Below, one piece after another: positions 21,553 to 30,881 of a stretch of 64,000 nucleotides of DNA. Source of the DNA: Anaerolineales bacterium (lineage in GTDB: Bacteria > Chloroflexota > Anaerolineae > Anaerolineales > Villigracilaceae); NCBI GenBank assembly GCA_020634895.1, contig JACKAV010000005.1, forward strand, positions 1-64,000, in the 5' to 3' direction. Numbering within the stretch: position 1 is the stretch's first letter; each line of letters starts with the position of its first letter. Below the pieces are notes generated by a model, which saw only the letters and a list, made by a program, of their open reading frames with translations, was not told the DNA's origin and did no database searches. The translations under genes were made by a program, and so were the position numbers.

Positions 21553-22464
21553 CTACGGCTGGGTGTCGTTCTGTCCACCGGGTCTGCCATGCGGACCATG
21601 ACCGCCCTGGCTGCCAAGCACTTGCTGAAGTTCTTCCACGGTCACGCCGAGGGTGCCTGCCACCGTTTCAAGATCGGGGCGGCAGTTCGGGTCTTTGGGA
21701 TCGCTTGCATCAGTTGTGCATTCAGCGGGTTTGGCGCTGTCAAAGGCAGCCTGCAGTTCTTCTTCGGTCACACCGAGGGCTTCCGCCGCGGCGGCGAAAT
21801 CCAAGCCTTTTTGATCTTTGCCGAGTGCGGCTTGCAGATCTTCGACCGTTATGCCGAGAGTGCTTGCGACCGCATCAAGGTCAGCGCGGCAGTCCACACC
21901 CTGGGAGGGCTGACCGTCGGTGCATTCGGCGGGTTTGGCGCTGTCGAACGCAGCCTGCAATTCTTCCACGGTGACGCCAAGTGTTTCAGCAGCGGAGGTG
22001 AGGTCACGCTGACCGCGATCACCGCCGAGCGCTGCCTGAAGTTCCTCAACTGTGACGCCGAGAGTTTCTGCAGCAACGTTCAGATCGGGGCGACAGTTCG
22101 GGTCGCGGCTAGGCTGACCATTTTGGTCGCTGGAAGCATCCGCACATTCGGCGGGTTTGGCTGCTTCCAGCGCCTGTTGAAGTTCATCCACGGTCACGCC
22201 GAGGGTTTCAGCCGCGGCGGTCAAGTCATGCTGACGTCCATCCCGCGCAGGACCATCTGCGGCGATGCGGGGGGCTTCGTTGTTCCGCGGCGCATTGCCG
22301 TTGGTGTTCGCGTTTGCGTTCGGGTTCAACGCCACTTCAGCAACGGGTACAGATTGCGCGTCGGTGGTCTGTGCGGTCGTTTCGGTCACTGCGCCGCCGC
22401 ATGCACTCACGAGAACGGCGAAGAGGGCAACGGTCGAGACCAGTAAATATTTTTTGTTTTTCAT
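21553..22464 (-). CDS. Lipoprotein with six 'ETLGVTVEELQ' helical repeats
   Basis: This 303-residue protein has a lipobox (LVSACGG) after a hydrophobic leader, then a Thr/Asn-rich spacer. Six repeats follow, each built around xxVAxTLGVTVEELQxAL, grouped in pairs separated by loops with Cys-containing words (AKPAECTD, NCRPDL). The repeated Cys residues (AEC and NC/DC before RxDL) could form disulphides outside the cell. The repeat resembles a two-helix unit; I do not recognise a named family. It has its own ribosome-binding site (aaaggagt) and is separated from the DUF1566 gene by a terminator. Nearly identical repeats suggest recent internal duplication. Confidence 0.8.
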   Translation of the reverse strand: MKNKKYLLVSTVALFAVLVSACGGAVTETTAQTTDAQSVPVAEVALNPNANANTNGNAPRNNEAPRIAADGPARDGRQHDLTAAAETLGVTVDELQQALEAAKPAECADASSDQNGQPSRDPNCRPDLNVAAETLGVTVEELQAALGGDRGQRDLTSAAETLGVTVEELQAAFDSAKPAECTDGQPSQGVDCRADLDAVASTLGITVEDLQAALGKDQKGLDFAAAAEALGVTEEELQAAFDSAKPAECTTDASDPKDPNCRPDLETVAGTLGVTVEELQQVLGSQGGHGPHGRPGGQNDTQP

Positions 22465-22647
22465 GTTTACTCCTTTTAATGATCTGTGTTTTACGATTGG
22501 TTATCGTTCGTCTGGCAAAATTGATTTCGATTGTGTTTATCCATGTACGCTCCTTAATTTCGATCTTGATGCCATTTTATGGAGAATGCATTTTTATATG
22601 GAGTGCCTGCGGTCACCATTTTTAGTCCACAGGCATGAATAAAACAA

Positions 22648-22676
22648 AGTGACCCATGACGGTTGTCATGGGTCAC
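22648..22676. terminator. Terminator hairpin, copy 2, at the end of coaX
   Basis: The stem agtgacccatgac/gtcatgggtcact has a ggtt loop and lies 26 bases past the coaX stop. Its core is the same as that at 21502-21536, so the two hairpins bracket the repeat-lipoprotein gene. Confidence 0.75.
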
Positions 22677-22702
22677 TAAAAATCACGATATTGGAGCGTG
22701 CG

Positions 22703-23467
22703 TTAACGATTGAGTTCCCAGATCAGGCGCAGACCTTCAAGCGTGAGCCAGGGCGCGATGATGTTGATTTCCCTGGTCTCTTTGGCAACGACTTCCGCCA
22801 ACCCGCCTGTGGCAATGACTTTCATATCATCGCCGAGCTCCGCGCGGAAACGCGCCACCATGCCCTCGACCATGCTGACATACCCGAACAGCAAACCAGA
22901 CTGCATGGCGTGAGTGGTGTTCCGTCCAATCACGGAAGGCGGCACCTGCAGGTCGATGCGCGGAAGTTTTGCGGCGCGGGTGTACAACGCTTCGGCAGCC
23001 AGATTGATCCCCGCTGTGATGGCTCCGCCAAGATACTCACCGTCTCTGGTGACAGCGTTAAAGGTGGTGGCTGTGCCAAAGTCTACAACGCAGGCGGGTC
23101 CGCCGTAGAGTTTCATCACTGCCACCGCATCACAGACACGGTCCGCGCCGACGGCTTTTGGGTCTTCGTAACGGATTCTGATACCGGTCTTTACGCCCGC
23201 GTCCACCAGAAGCGGCTCCTGCTTTAGATATTCGCGGCACGCCTGGGTCACACGTCCCGTCAGCGGCGGGACAACGGATGCAAGCGAAATGCCTTCGATA
23301 TCCTTCAAAGTCTTGCCTGCATTCTGAAGCAGACCAAGGAACTGCAACCCGTATTCGTCGGGCATACGGTTATGGTCCGTGGCGAGACGCCAGTGTGCGC
23401 CAAGTTTGTCGCCTTCGTACAAACCAAGCGTGAGATTGGTATTGCCGATGTCAATGGTAAGAAGCAT
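22703..23467 (-). CDS. coaX: Type III pantothenate kinase
   Basis: This 254-residue cytoplasmic kinase phosphorylates pantothenate in the first step of coenzyme A synthesis. The ASKHA-fold motifs are clear: phosphate-1 DIGNTNLTLGLYEG at the N-terminus, ADRVCDAVAV and VVDFGTATTFNAV in the middle, GGAITAGINLAAEAL, and VIATGGLAE near the C-terminus. Length is normal. It is the last gene of the minus-strand block, starting 1 base after the stop of a membrane protein gene, followed by a terminator. The link with the upstream membrane proteins is positional only. Confidence 0.96.
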   Translation of the reverse strand: MLLTIDIGNTNLTLGLYEGDKLGAHWRLATDHNRMPDEYGLQFLGLLQNAGKTLKDIEGISLASVVPPLTGRVTQACREYLKQEPLLVDAGVKTGIRIRYEDPKAVGADRVCDAVAVMKLYGGPACVVDFGTATTFNAVTRDGEYLGGAITAGINLAAEALYTRAAKLPRIDLQVPPSVIGRNTTHAMQSGLLFGYVSMVEGMVARFRAELGDDMKVIATGGLAEVVAKETREINIIAPWLTLEGLRLIWELNR

Positions 23468-23468
23468 G

Positions 23469-24821
23469 TCAGCTCACTTTCGGTGAAAATTCCCGCGGAG
23501 ATTTAAGCCAGATAAAGAACCACAGTAATAATAACGGAAGAACGTGCAAATACAAACGGTCAAGCGAAGTATTCAAGTGCCAAAGCAGATCGTTCGGAGT
23601 CAGCAGAAAGATCACAAAATATGCGGCGAGCTGAAATGCAGCAAAGAGACCGATCGTCCATGTGCCGGGTATACGGTCAACGGTTCTGCCTATAAAGATC
23701 GCCGCAAAAATTATAAGTCCGATCAAGGGGACGGGCAGCCCGCCAAGATCCCATAACGTGGAGACTGCCACCTTTAGGATAAGCAAATATCGGCTGGGAT
23801 CAAAAATCTTGGCAAGGGAATTTCCCTGCGCGGAGAACAAGTCCGTGGATGGCGCGAGAAATAGTTTAAACAATGCAATAACAACAAGCGGAAAGAGAAG
23901 TCCAAATATATAGTTCTTTAGAGCTGAGCGTTCAACCTTTATTGCTATTAGCGCCCAACCAAGCGACAATCCCAAAATCGCTGAGATGCCCTCATTCTTT
24001 GCCCAGCCGCCCAGACCGATCAACAAACCGGTCAGCAGGGCAATTCGAGATTCCTTCGTCTGGATATACAGCAACGTCAGACTGCCAGCAGCCAGAAAAA
24101 TATATGCCAGCAGTAAGTCTGCGTATTGCCGCATGCCCTGATCGACAACGAACGGAAGTGCCATAAAGAGGATTCCCGCCAACGACGCCTGTTTGAAATC
24201 ACGAAAAAAGTTGACCAGCGCAAAAAGCGATCCGGCTGTAAAGATGGATACTGTGAAATGAAAAGCGATTGGTCCCCAGGTGGATGTACTTCCAAGAAAT
24301 GTCCACGTGATCGCGTTCGCCACAGCCGTGAAGAGCGGATAATCGGGATGATCAAATTGCCGTAAAAATGTCGACTGCCAATCCGTCCCGCCGAGGTAGA
24401 TAAAACGCGCAGCCACGTTCCAGTTGATCCACGCATCGGGGCGTCCGTGCGGAAATTGTCGGCTGTACAAAACCAAATTGAAAACAAACACCAACACTCC
24501 CGCAAAAAGAAGCGTACCCCATATAGTGACAGACAACTTGGGGAATTTAATAGACCGGATCACATCCCGGTTTTTCAAAAGCAGCCAACCCGTCAAAATA
24601 ACCGACATCACACTTTCAAAAACCACGTACGCAACGAGCGGCAAGCTAAGCCATATCCACAAAAATCCGAGCAGCGATGAAACGCCAAACCCGACCGCCG
24701 CCGATAAAAATACTTTTACCAAAAGCGACTTTCCATCCGTTGCGTTCCAAATGAAATGGACAATGCAAAACCCCAACAGCAAACGCGGCAGTAAGGCGAT
24801 AAAGGATAGAAGCGGCGTCAT
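23469..24821 (-). CDS. Polytopic GT-C-like membrane protein
   Basis: This 450-residue protein has about ten or more hydrophobic helices. A loop after the second or third helix reads FPHGRPDAWINWNVAARF, placing an Asp-containing motif where GT-C glycosyltransferases (lipid-linked sugar donors) have their catalytic acid, and WQSTFLRQFDHPDYPLF follows. The C-terminal half is a ladder of helices ending in a short basic tail. Assignment to a GT39/GT83-like enzyme is by architecture only. It is tightly packed between a small anchored protein and coaX. Confidence 0.65.
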   Translation of the reverse strand: MTPLLSFIALLPRLLLGFCIVHFIWNATDGKSLLVKVFLSAAVGFGVSSLLGFLWIWLSLPLVAYVVFESVMSVILTGWLLLKNRDVIRSIKFPKLSVTIWGTLLFAGVLVFVFNLVLYSRQFPHGRPDAWINWNVAARFIYLGGTDWQSTFLRQFDHPDYPLFTAVANAITWTFLGSTSTWGPIAFHFTVSIFTAGSLFALVNFFRDFKQASLAGILFMALPFVVDQGMRQYADLLLAYIFLAAGSLTLLYIQTKESRIALLTGLLIGLGGWAKNEGISAILGLSLGWALIAIKVERSALKNYIFGLLFPLVVIALFKLFLAPSTDLFSAQGNSLAKIFDPSRYLLILKVAVSTLWDLGGLPVPLIGLIIFAAIFIGRTVDRIPGTWTIGLFAAFQLAAYFVIFLLTPNDLLWHLNTSLDRLYLHVLPLLLLWFFIWLKSPREFSPKVS

Positions 24822-25247
24822 TTAATTTTCCAGATCATGTATGAGATACAAACCGAACCCAAAACTTTGAACTTCGTGCGCGCCGATCCTATCGGTCAGC
24901 CAAGTTTCAAAAACGGCATCTCTCCCAAAATTCCCGATAATCCATTCATGTTCGAGTCTGTTATCCAGCGTGACTGGAGCGACCGAATACTGCATCAACT
25001 GAAATTCATTCACATCGAAGGATGCAGAATCGCCGTTGACAGTAGAATCGTCCATGTAGCTGATCTGCGTGATACCGGATGGAAGCGCCTCACGCAGCGC
25101 CTGAACATGATCCTCCCATTTGGTCACCATCTCGTCCGACGAATTTCTCCACTCCCCCGCGGACAGGTCCGCCATAAATCTATAAGCGGAAAAAACAAGA
25201 AAAAAAATCGCCAAGGCAAACGGAACGGATCTTCGAACGGATTGCAT
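24822..25247 (-). CDS. Small membrane-anchored protein, unknown function
   Basis: This 141-residue protein starts with a single N-terminal hydrophobic segment (VPFALAIFFLVFSAYRFM) and continues as a soluble domain (GEWRNSSDEMVTKWEDH, SYMDDSTVNGD). It ends one base before the start of the following GT-C-like gene and lies 36 bases after another, so it may be an accessory part of that membrane system, for example an extracytoplasmic domain. I do not recognise the family. Confidence 0.6.
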   Translation of the reverse strand: MQSVRRSVPFALAIFFLVFSAYRFMADLSAGEWRNSSDEMVTKWEDHVQALREALPSGITQISYMDDSTVNGDSASFDVNEFQLMQYSVAPVTLDNRLEHEWIIGNFGRDAVFETWLTDRIGAHEVQSFGFGLYLIHDLEN

Positions 25248-25283
25248 AAAGATATTTTACCTCTTCAAAATTTCGAAAAAAAA

Positions 25284-27170
25284 CTATTGAAGTGTAGTGT
25301 AAAACGGGGAAAGTGCCCGGAAAATGGCAGCAATAAAACCCAAATTATTGAGCATCAATGCAAACACGGTTATCGCAAGTATCCATTGAAACCAAACCTT
25401 CTCTGCAAAACCGGAGAGCGACAAAGCAATAAAAAGGACAAACGCATACACCCAATACGGCGTGTAAAGGAAAAGTTCCGTGCCATAGAACAAGTGCATA
25501 AGGAAATTGAAGCCAATGGCGCCGAGCAGCCCAAGCATAAGTGGAGTATGTTTTGAAGTGCGGAGATCCTTTACGAATATGACAAATGCGCCAAGCAGCA
25601 TCAGCATCCACAACGCGAGCGGGAGGTTGGAAAATCCTTTATACGAAGCAAGGTCATGCGAGCGGACATCGAAGGTCTTAATGTCAATCGTTGGGAATGG
25701 CGGCTTCTCAGAAACGACATCGATCGGTTTGGGTCCAACGATCCCATAAAGGATCATGGAGCGGGAAACCACATTCACTTTGCGGACAATCGACTGCGGC
25801 TCGGAGAAACGGATAGGATCAGATAACGTCCCTTCGGATGATCTCACAAAGTTGAATTCAAAAGCGATATCGTTCGGCACAAAGAATAGAGTCTCAGCTT
25901 TGGGGTAAAGAATACCAGTAAGCGAAGTAAGAAGAATCCCAATCGCAAGCACAACAGCAATATATTGAACAAGCCGCCTGAAACCGAACTTATTGAAGGA
26001 AAGCGCGATCACGCCTTGGGCGAAATTAGTGACAGTGATGCCAAAAAGCAGCAACCCGGCAGGGACGAGAAAAGTAAACCGTTCCTCGCCTTTCTGTATA
26101 AGCAGAAAGAAGAAAATCAATGCCGCCGCGCCAAAGATATAGTTCTCGGCTAATGAGCCAAAGAGCAGATGCGTCGCGGTCGAACCGAGCAGAATGGCAA
26201 AAATAAAGGCATAGGTTTTCGAGTTCGTCGCACGTTTGATGAAGAGCCATACCATAAAAACGCAAAGTCCCGCCATGGCAGAGACGACCAGCATCCCGCC
26301 AAGAGCGTAATGATCTCCCATCAAACCGGAGACAAGCCGCACCAATGGGCGGATGATGATAAGACTCAACGGATGCACGGATCGATTGATCGGGGCGCTC
26401 TCCGGACTGGCAAGGATCGTCATCCACGGACCGGCATCCGCTTCAAAGAGGACTGTGTTGTGGTCAAGCGCAGGATGGTTCAGCGTGCGTGAAATGACCA
26501 GTTCAATGAGAAAGAACATTCCAGCAGCGTAGAGACCGGGTAAATGATGAATAATGAATGATGAACTATGAATAAGGGATAAGGTATTAGGAATTAGGTA
26601 AATAGAAAAGATGGCAGAGGCAAAAGCGACGAGTAGGAAAAGCGCCATCCACTCATTTGGAACGCGGATGTAATCCATGCTAAACATGGATGGGAATTGC
26701 AAAGCATATACGATAAGTCCAACCCAAAAGACGGGCAGGGAAAATGCCAAAATGACATTAAGCGGTTTACTGAGAAAGCCTTCACGTAAAGAGACAGCCG
26801 CGCGTTGAAAAACGAAATAACCGATTGTCGTTCCAATTATCATAAAAACGGCGGTGAAGATGAACATCCCAAACGGGGTACGAAGAACTTCGCGCAAAAA
26901 TCCAACGGCACCATAAGCGAGATTGATGGTGATTAAGAAAGAGAATAGATATTCGGGGACAGATATTCGATTGTGGAGGCTGTGCGTCCAGGCGGAGATG
27001 GCAGGAAAGGTCTGGTGGAAGAGAATGCCAAAGGCGAGTGCCGGGACAAATACGAGAAAGAGGCGGTCTATCGGCGAAGAGAAACCTGAATAATGGAAAA
27101 AGGTCACAGCCAGAAAAAGGCTTGTGAGGAGACCTGTCACAATGCTAAAAAAGATGCGGGAAAATTTCAT
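25284..27170 (-). CDS. Large polytopic membrane protein, GT-C-like
   Basis: This 628-residue protein has more than a dozen predicted helices, with one large loop (residues about 440-520: KAETLFFVPNDIAFEFNF, then the SEGTLSDPIRF region) facing one side. It resembles membrane glycosyltransferases or related 'dolichyl-phosphate-mannose mannosyltransferase-like' proteins in overall plan; no catalytic motif is certain. Start 27170 (MKFSRIFF) begins directly with the first helix; the ORF extends to 27215, but that part overlaps a terminator hairpin. It is the first gene after that terminator, so it probably has its own promoter. Confidence 0.65.
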   Translation of the reverse strand: MKFSRIFFSIVTGLLTSLFLAVTFFHYSGFSSPIDRLFLVFVPALAFGILFHQTFPAISAWTHSLHNRISVPEYLFSFLITINLAYGAVGFLREVLRTPFGMFIFTAVFMIIGTTIGYFVFQRAAVSLREGFLSKPLNVILAFSLPVFWVGLIVYALQFPSMFSMDYIRVPNEWMALFLLVAFASAIFSIYLIPNTLSLIHSSSFIIHHLPGLYAAGMFFLIELVISRTLNHPALDHNTVLFEADAGPWMTILASPESAPINRSVHPLSLIIIRPLVRLVSGLMGDHYALGGMLVVSAMAGLCVFMVWLFIKRATNSKTYAFIFAILLGSTATHLLFGSLAENYIFGAAALIFFFLLIQKGEERFTFLVPAGLLLFGITVTNFAQGVIALSFNKFGFRRLVQYIAVVLAIGILLTSLTGILYPKAETLFFVPNDIAFEFNFVRSSEGTLSDPIRFSEPQSIVRKVNVVSRSMILYGIVGPKPIDVVSEKPPFPTIDIKTFDVRSHDLASYKGFSNLPLALWMLMLLGAFVIFVKDLRTSKHTPLMLGLLGAIGFNFLMHLFYGTELFLYTPYWVYAFVLFIALSLSGFAEKVWFQWILAITVFALMLNNLGFIAAIFRALSPFYTTLQ

Positions 27171-27184
27171 GCCCTGATTATAAA

Positions 27185-27217
27185 AGGTGACTGCCACTTT
27201 AGTAGTGACAGTCACCT
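27185..27217 (-). terminator. Terminator splitting the metH-to-coaX block
   Basis: On the minus strand, the stem aggtgactgtcac/gtggcagtcacct with a 7-base loop is followed by tttataa. It lies directly after the stop of the MTHFR fusion. It suggests that the SAM-controlled transcript ends here and that the downstream genes form a second unit. Confidence 0.8.
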
Positions 27218-27222
27218 GCGAA

Positions 27223-29064
27223 TTACTCTTTCACCGCCACAATGATCTCGGAGACAAGGTCGTAACGATGGAATTGCGGCATCATATAAATACCGCCCGC
27301 CCAGCCTTTTATATTTTGGATCAGTTCGACCGCCAGTTCCACACCGACTTTCGCCGCATCCTCTCCAGCGGATTCGATGCGGGAACGAGCTTCATCGGGA
27401 ATGAAAACACCGGGGACTTCGTTGTGCAAAAAGCTGGCATGCCGGGCGCTGACCAACGGAAGAATACCCGCGAGAATCGGTTTGTCGAGTTTGCCGTGTT
27501 TGGCTTCGTACGCTTCAATCAGTTTGGGTCCATCGTCGGCGCGATAGATCGGCTGTGTGAGAAAGAAGTCGGCGCCTGCGTTTATTTTGCGGCGAAGATT
27601 CTTCACCTCGGTATCCATATCCTGCGGGCAAAGATTTAGCGCCGCGCCGACGAAGAAGTTTGTCGGTTGACCAATGCTCGTGCCGGAGTGATCGACTCCC
27701 ATATTGAATCCCTGCTTGATAAGTTTAATCAAACCCGAGGGAACGAGATCGTAATTATCGGTCGCTTCGGGATAATCGCCGATGGAGGTCGGGTCACCCA
27801 TGACGACGAAAACGTTACGCAGACCAATGGCATGTGCGGCTAATAGATCGCCCTGCACGCGGAGCAGGTTTCGTCCTCGCGTGGGAAAATGCAGGGTCGT
27901 CTCCACGCCAACTTGACGCTGTACCACGTCACACACCGCCCACGCGGACATGCGCATGCGCGCCATCGGGCTGTCTGCCACGTTGATCACATCCGCGCCG
28001 GAGTCATAAAGCAATGAAGCACCTGCCAATAATTTATGAGTTGACAATCCGCGCGGCGGGTCCATCTCGACACAGATGGAAAACTTCCCGTTTGCAAGAC
28101 GCTGAGCTAATTGTGTAGGTTGATCTTCGAGTTCAGGTGCAATCTCGTCGTCGGGTTGAATGGAAATATCCGCGATCATATGCGCAGGCGACAACTCGAA
28201 GGATTTCTTCATCGCGGCGATATGTTGAGGCGTGGTGCCGCAGCAACCGCCAACAATGTTCGCACCCGCCTCACGAAATTGAAGCGCATACTCGCCAAAA
28301 TAATCCGCATCGGCAGGGTACATAATGCGCCCGCTAACCTGTTCGGGCCAACCCGCATTCGGCTTGACCCAAAATCTTGCGTTCGGTTCCGCCTGCCGCA
28401 TTTGCTTGAGAATCCGCAATAACTGGGAAGGTCCGCCGGAGCAGTTGACTCCGATCACATCCGCGCCTGCGGCAGCGATGCGATGCGCTACTTTTACGGG
28501 GTCATCACCCAGCAGGGTGCGGTCATCCCGCGTGAACGTGACCGAAGCGATCACCGGCAGCGACGCGACTTCCTTTGCCGCCTTGATGGCTTCCTGGATT
28601 TCATACAGGTCTGACATGGTCTCGATGACCATCAAATCCACGCCTGCATCGGCAAGCGACTGGATCTGTTCCTTGAACGCCTCACGCGCCTCCTCGAGCT
28701 TGACTCGTCCATACGGAGCGATACGCACCCCAAGCGGACCCACATCCCCTGCGATCAAGACATCCTTGAAGGAAGCGGCGACAACACGTTTGGCGAGTTC
28801 CACACCGGCGCGGTTGATCTCAGCGACGTCGTCCTGCAAGCCATGTTTCGTCAACTTATAGCGGTTCGCGCCGAACGTATTTGTAATGACCAATTCCGCG
28901 CCAGCCTCGATATATTCGCGGTGAATATCCGCGACGGCGGCAGGGTTGGTCAGGTTCAATTCATCGAAGCATTTGTCAAAGCTGATACCGCGCGCGTGAA
29001 GCATCGTTCCCATCGCGCCGTCAGCGAGTAAAGTTCTTTCATTGATCGTTTCAAGTAAATTCAT
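27223..29064 (-). CDS. Bifunctional homocysteine S-methyltransferase / methylenetetrahydrofolate reductase
   Basis: This 613-residue fusion is of the YitJ type. Residues about 1-290 are a homocysteine methyltransferase barrel (LADGAMGTMLHARG, VIGVNCSGGPSQ) with the zinc cysteines in GGCCGTTPQH. Residues about 320-613 are a MetF-like FAD barrel (SICVEMDPPRG, ADVINVADSPMARM, FFLTQPIYRAD). It reduces methylene-THF to methyl-THF and may transfer a methyl group to homocysteine. It lies in the transcript headed by a SAM-I riboswitch, although five genes downstream of it, and supplies methyl-THF for MetH, which is in the same transcript. Start 29064 (MNLLETINERT) follows gaaagagaaaa; 29088 adds eight unlikely residues. 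Confidence 0.93.
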   Translation of the reverse strand: MNLLETINERTLLADGAMGTMLHARGISFDKCFDELNLTNPAAVADIHREYIEAGAELVITNTFGANRYKLTKHGLQDDVAEINRAGVELAKRVVAASFKDVLIAGDVGPLGVRIAPYGRVKLEEAREAFKEQIQSLADAGVDLMVIETMSDLYEIQEAIKAAKEVASLPVIASVTFTRDDRTLLGDDPVKVAHRIAAAGADVIGVNCSGGPSQLLRILKQMRQAEPNARFWVKPNAGWPEQVSGRIMYPADADYFGEYALQFREAGANIVGGCCGTTPQHIAAMKKSFELSPAHMIADISIQPDDEIAPELEDQPTQLAQRLANGKFSICVEMDPPRGLSTHKLLAGASLLYDSGADVINVADSPMARMRMSAWAVCDVVQRQVGVETTLHFPTRGRNLLRVQGDLLAAHAIGLRNVFVVMGDPTSIGDYPEATDNYDLVPSGLIKLIKQGFNMGVDHSGTSIGQPTNFFVGAALNLCPQDMDTEVKNLRRKINAGADFFLTQPIYRADDGPKLIEAYEAKHGKLDKPILAGILPLVSARHASFLHNEVPGVFIPDEARSRIESAGEDAAKVGVELAVELIQNIKGWAGGIYMMPQFHRYDLVSEIIVAVKE

Positions 29065-29093
29065 TTTTTCTCTTTCATCAAAACGCAAATGCG

Positions 29094-30878
29094 CTAAGGT
29101 TTTTTGATCACAGCCAACACGGCATCACCGCGGGCAACCCGGTAAACGATCTCGGCATCCGGGTAGACGGTTTTATCGAGATCATATCGAGTGGTTGTCA
29201 CAACATACTCATAATGATTCGCACGGTCCGCTTCACCGGATGAATATATCTTCAGGTCATCGCGAACGTACAGCGAAACCAATTGGGAAGGTTCTTCGAC
29301 CCAGATGTCCGCGTTGGGCGAAGCCACTTCGTTCAAATACCCCGCCGCCTCACGATAGGAAGTCGCCCAATAATCCGTTTCAAAACGACCGTCCGCGCCG
29401 CTCACTCCGCCAACGAATTGATTGTAATAAATATATTCATACGGATGCAGCGAAATAATACCGATCAATCCGGGCAACAGGCTCACAACGATCAATGCAG
29501 CCTGCCATTTTACATTCTTAACCGCTTCGAACGCAACACCCGCTATCAAAAAGATCGGTGGCAGAATAAAAAGGATCTGACGAAAATTATCATACAACGC
29601 GATCTTAAAAAAGATAAACGCCAGCAGTGGGATGACAAACCATAATAACGAGACTTCGAGGAGCGTCCGCTTCTTTTCCTTGTCGAGAGCTGATACTATC
29701 CATCCAGCCAGAGACAACAACCAGACCGGTTCGGTCAACTGGATCACCAGAAGTGCAGGAAGATATAAGGCTGGCAGGTCGGTGGATTGATACAGAGAGC
29801 CATTGAACACCACCCCGCCCAGCCACGGATACAACGACATTTCCCTTAGACTCTCAAAAAAGCGCGGTATCGGATTCATCCACAAGTAGGGCCATGAAAT
29901 ATAGGTCGCCATCAACGCGACGATGGCATACATGGCGAGTGCGAGAATCACGCGTCTGCCTTTGGTGCGTAATGCGTAATACGCAACAATAATGCCTGCA
30001 AACGGACCCAGAATGCGGGTGGAGGTGGAGAGTCCGAGAATGACGGCGGGAAGAAGAATGGCAAATAGGTAAATCGGTAAATTGGGATTTAGTCTGTAAT
30101 AGGATACCAGGAGGATCAGAGTGGAGAGCAGGAAGTAATAAGTGCGGAGTTGAAGGAAGAGAACAAAGTAACGCTGAACATACGTCTCAGCAGGAACGGC
30201 AGTGATGTTCTTGGCGATAAGCGAAAGGATATTGGTGCGTCCCGCCTGCGCAGAGACGACAAGGGTTTCGATATAGGTATGAATGGCTTGAGTGAAAATG
30301 AAAAGCCCGAAGACAGAGACGAGCCAGAGCGCAGTCAGAAGCGCGAGAGTCCGCTTGGAGCGTAGAGAAAGGTCGATGGAAGAATCTGCTTCGAGCTTGT
30401 CAAAGGCTTGCATCCCCAAGGCAATAGAGAGAAGGAAAAGTGCAAGGAACGGAGTGTCTTTGGGGTTGATGAAGGCGTGCCCCCAAAGAACGGGCTGAGC
30501 GGCGAAGAGCAGTGCTGCGCCGAGTGCAGGGATTTGAGAAAGCCAGCGTCTTGCGATGAAATAAAAGGCGAGCACGCCTGCGAAGTAAGTCAGGTAATAA
30601 ACGAGGTGACGAAGGTCGGGCAATGAGAACGGGAGGAATGTACCAAGGGATTTGGAAAACACATCGGTGAACATAACGAAGAAGGGACCATAAAAGCCAA
30701 GGTCTTCTCGACCAATATTGACAACGCCTTCTTGTGGAAATGTAATGTAAGCAGCGATGGATTTCTCAGCATATTTTTGCAGCGAACGGTCATCCCAGCT
30801 TTCGCCATATTGGTTGAAGGTCAGTAAGCCTGCAAGAAATATACAGACAAGGATAAGCGTTGAAAGATATTTCTTCAT
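29094..30878 (-). CDS. GT39/GT83-like polytopic membrane protein
   Basis: This 594-residue protein has a single helix, then a loop with NQYGESWDDRSLQKY. The WDD acidic pair in the first extracytoplasmic loop is the typical place for the catalytic acid of GT-C enzymes. About ten further helices follow, and the soluble C-terminal domain includes YWATSYREAAGYLNE, VWVEEP-like and YVVTTTRYDL words, as in PMT-like proteins. It is probably a lipid-linked sugar transferase. It is packed 3 bases after the GT87-like gene and 30 bases before the MTHFR fusion. Confidence 0.72.
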   Translation of the reverse strand: MKKYLSTLILVCIFLAGLLTFNQYGESWDDRSLQKYAEKSIAAYITFPQEGVVNIGREDLGFYGPFFVMFTDVFSKSLGTFLPFSLPDLRHLVYYLTYFAGVLAFYFIARRWLSQIPALGAALLFAAQPVLWGHAFINPKDTPFLALFLLSIALGMQAFDKLEADSSIDLSLRSKRTLALLTALWLVSVFGLFIFTQAIHTYIETLVVSAQAGRTNILSLIAKNITAVPAETYVQRYFVLFLQLRTYYFLLSTLILLVSYYRLNPNLPIYLFAILLPAVILGLSTSTRILGPFAGIIVAYYALRTKGRRVILALAMYAIVALMATYISWPYLWMNPIPRFFESLREMSLYPWLGGVVFNGSLYQSTDLPALYLPALLVIQLTEPVWLLSLAGWIVSALDKEKKRTLLEVSLLWFVIPLLAFIFFKIALYDNFRQILFILPPIFLIAGVAFEAVKNVKWQAALIVVSLLPGLIGIISLHPYEYIYYNQFVGGVSGADGRFETDYWATSYREAAGYLNEVASPNADIWVEEPSQLVSLYVRDDLKIYSSGEADRANHYEYVVTTTRYDLDKTVYPDAEIVYRVARGDAVLAVIKKP

Positions 30879-30881
30879 GGT

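Noticed and set aside
21589..22446. Plus-strand ORF of 285 codons over the helical-repeat lipoprotein
   Set aside because: It is the antisense reading of six nearly identical repeats. The minus-strand gene has a lipobox and a ribosome-binding site.
27185..27217. Repeat element instead of terminator after the MTHFR fusion
   Set aside because: The stem is followed by a T run on the coding strand and sits right after the stop codon. It has no relatives seen elsewhere in the window, so a terminator is the simpler call.
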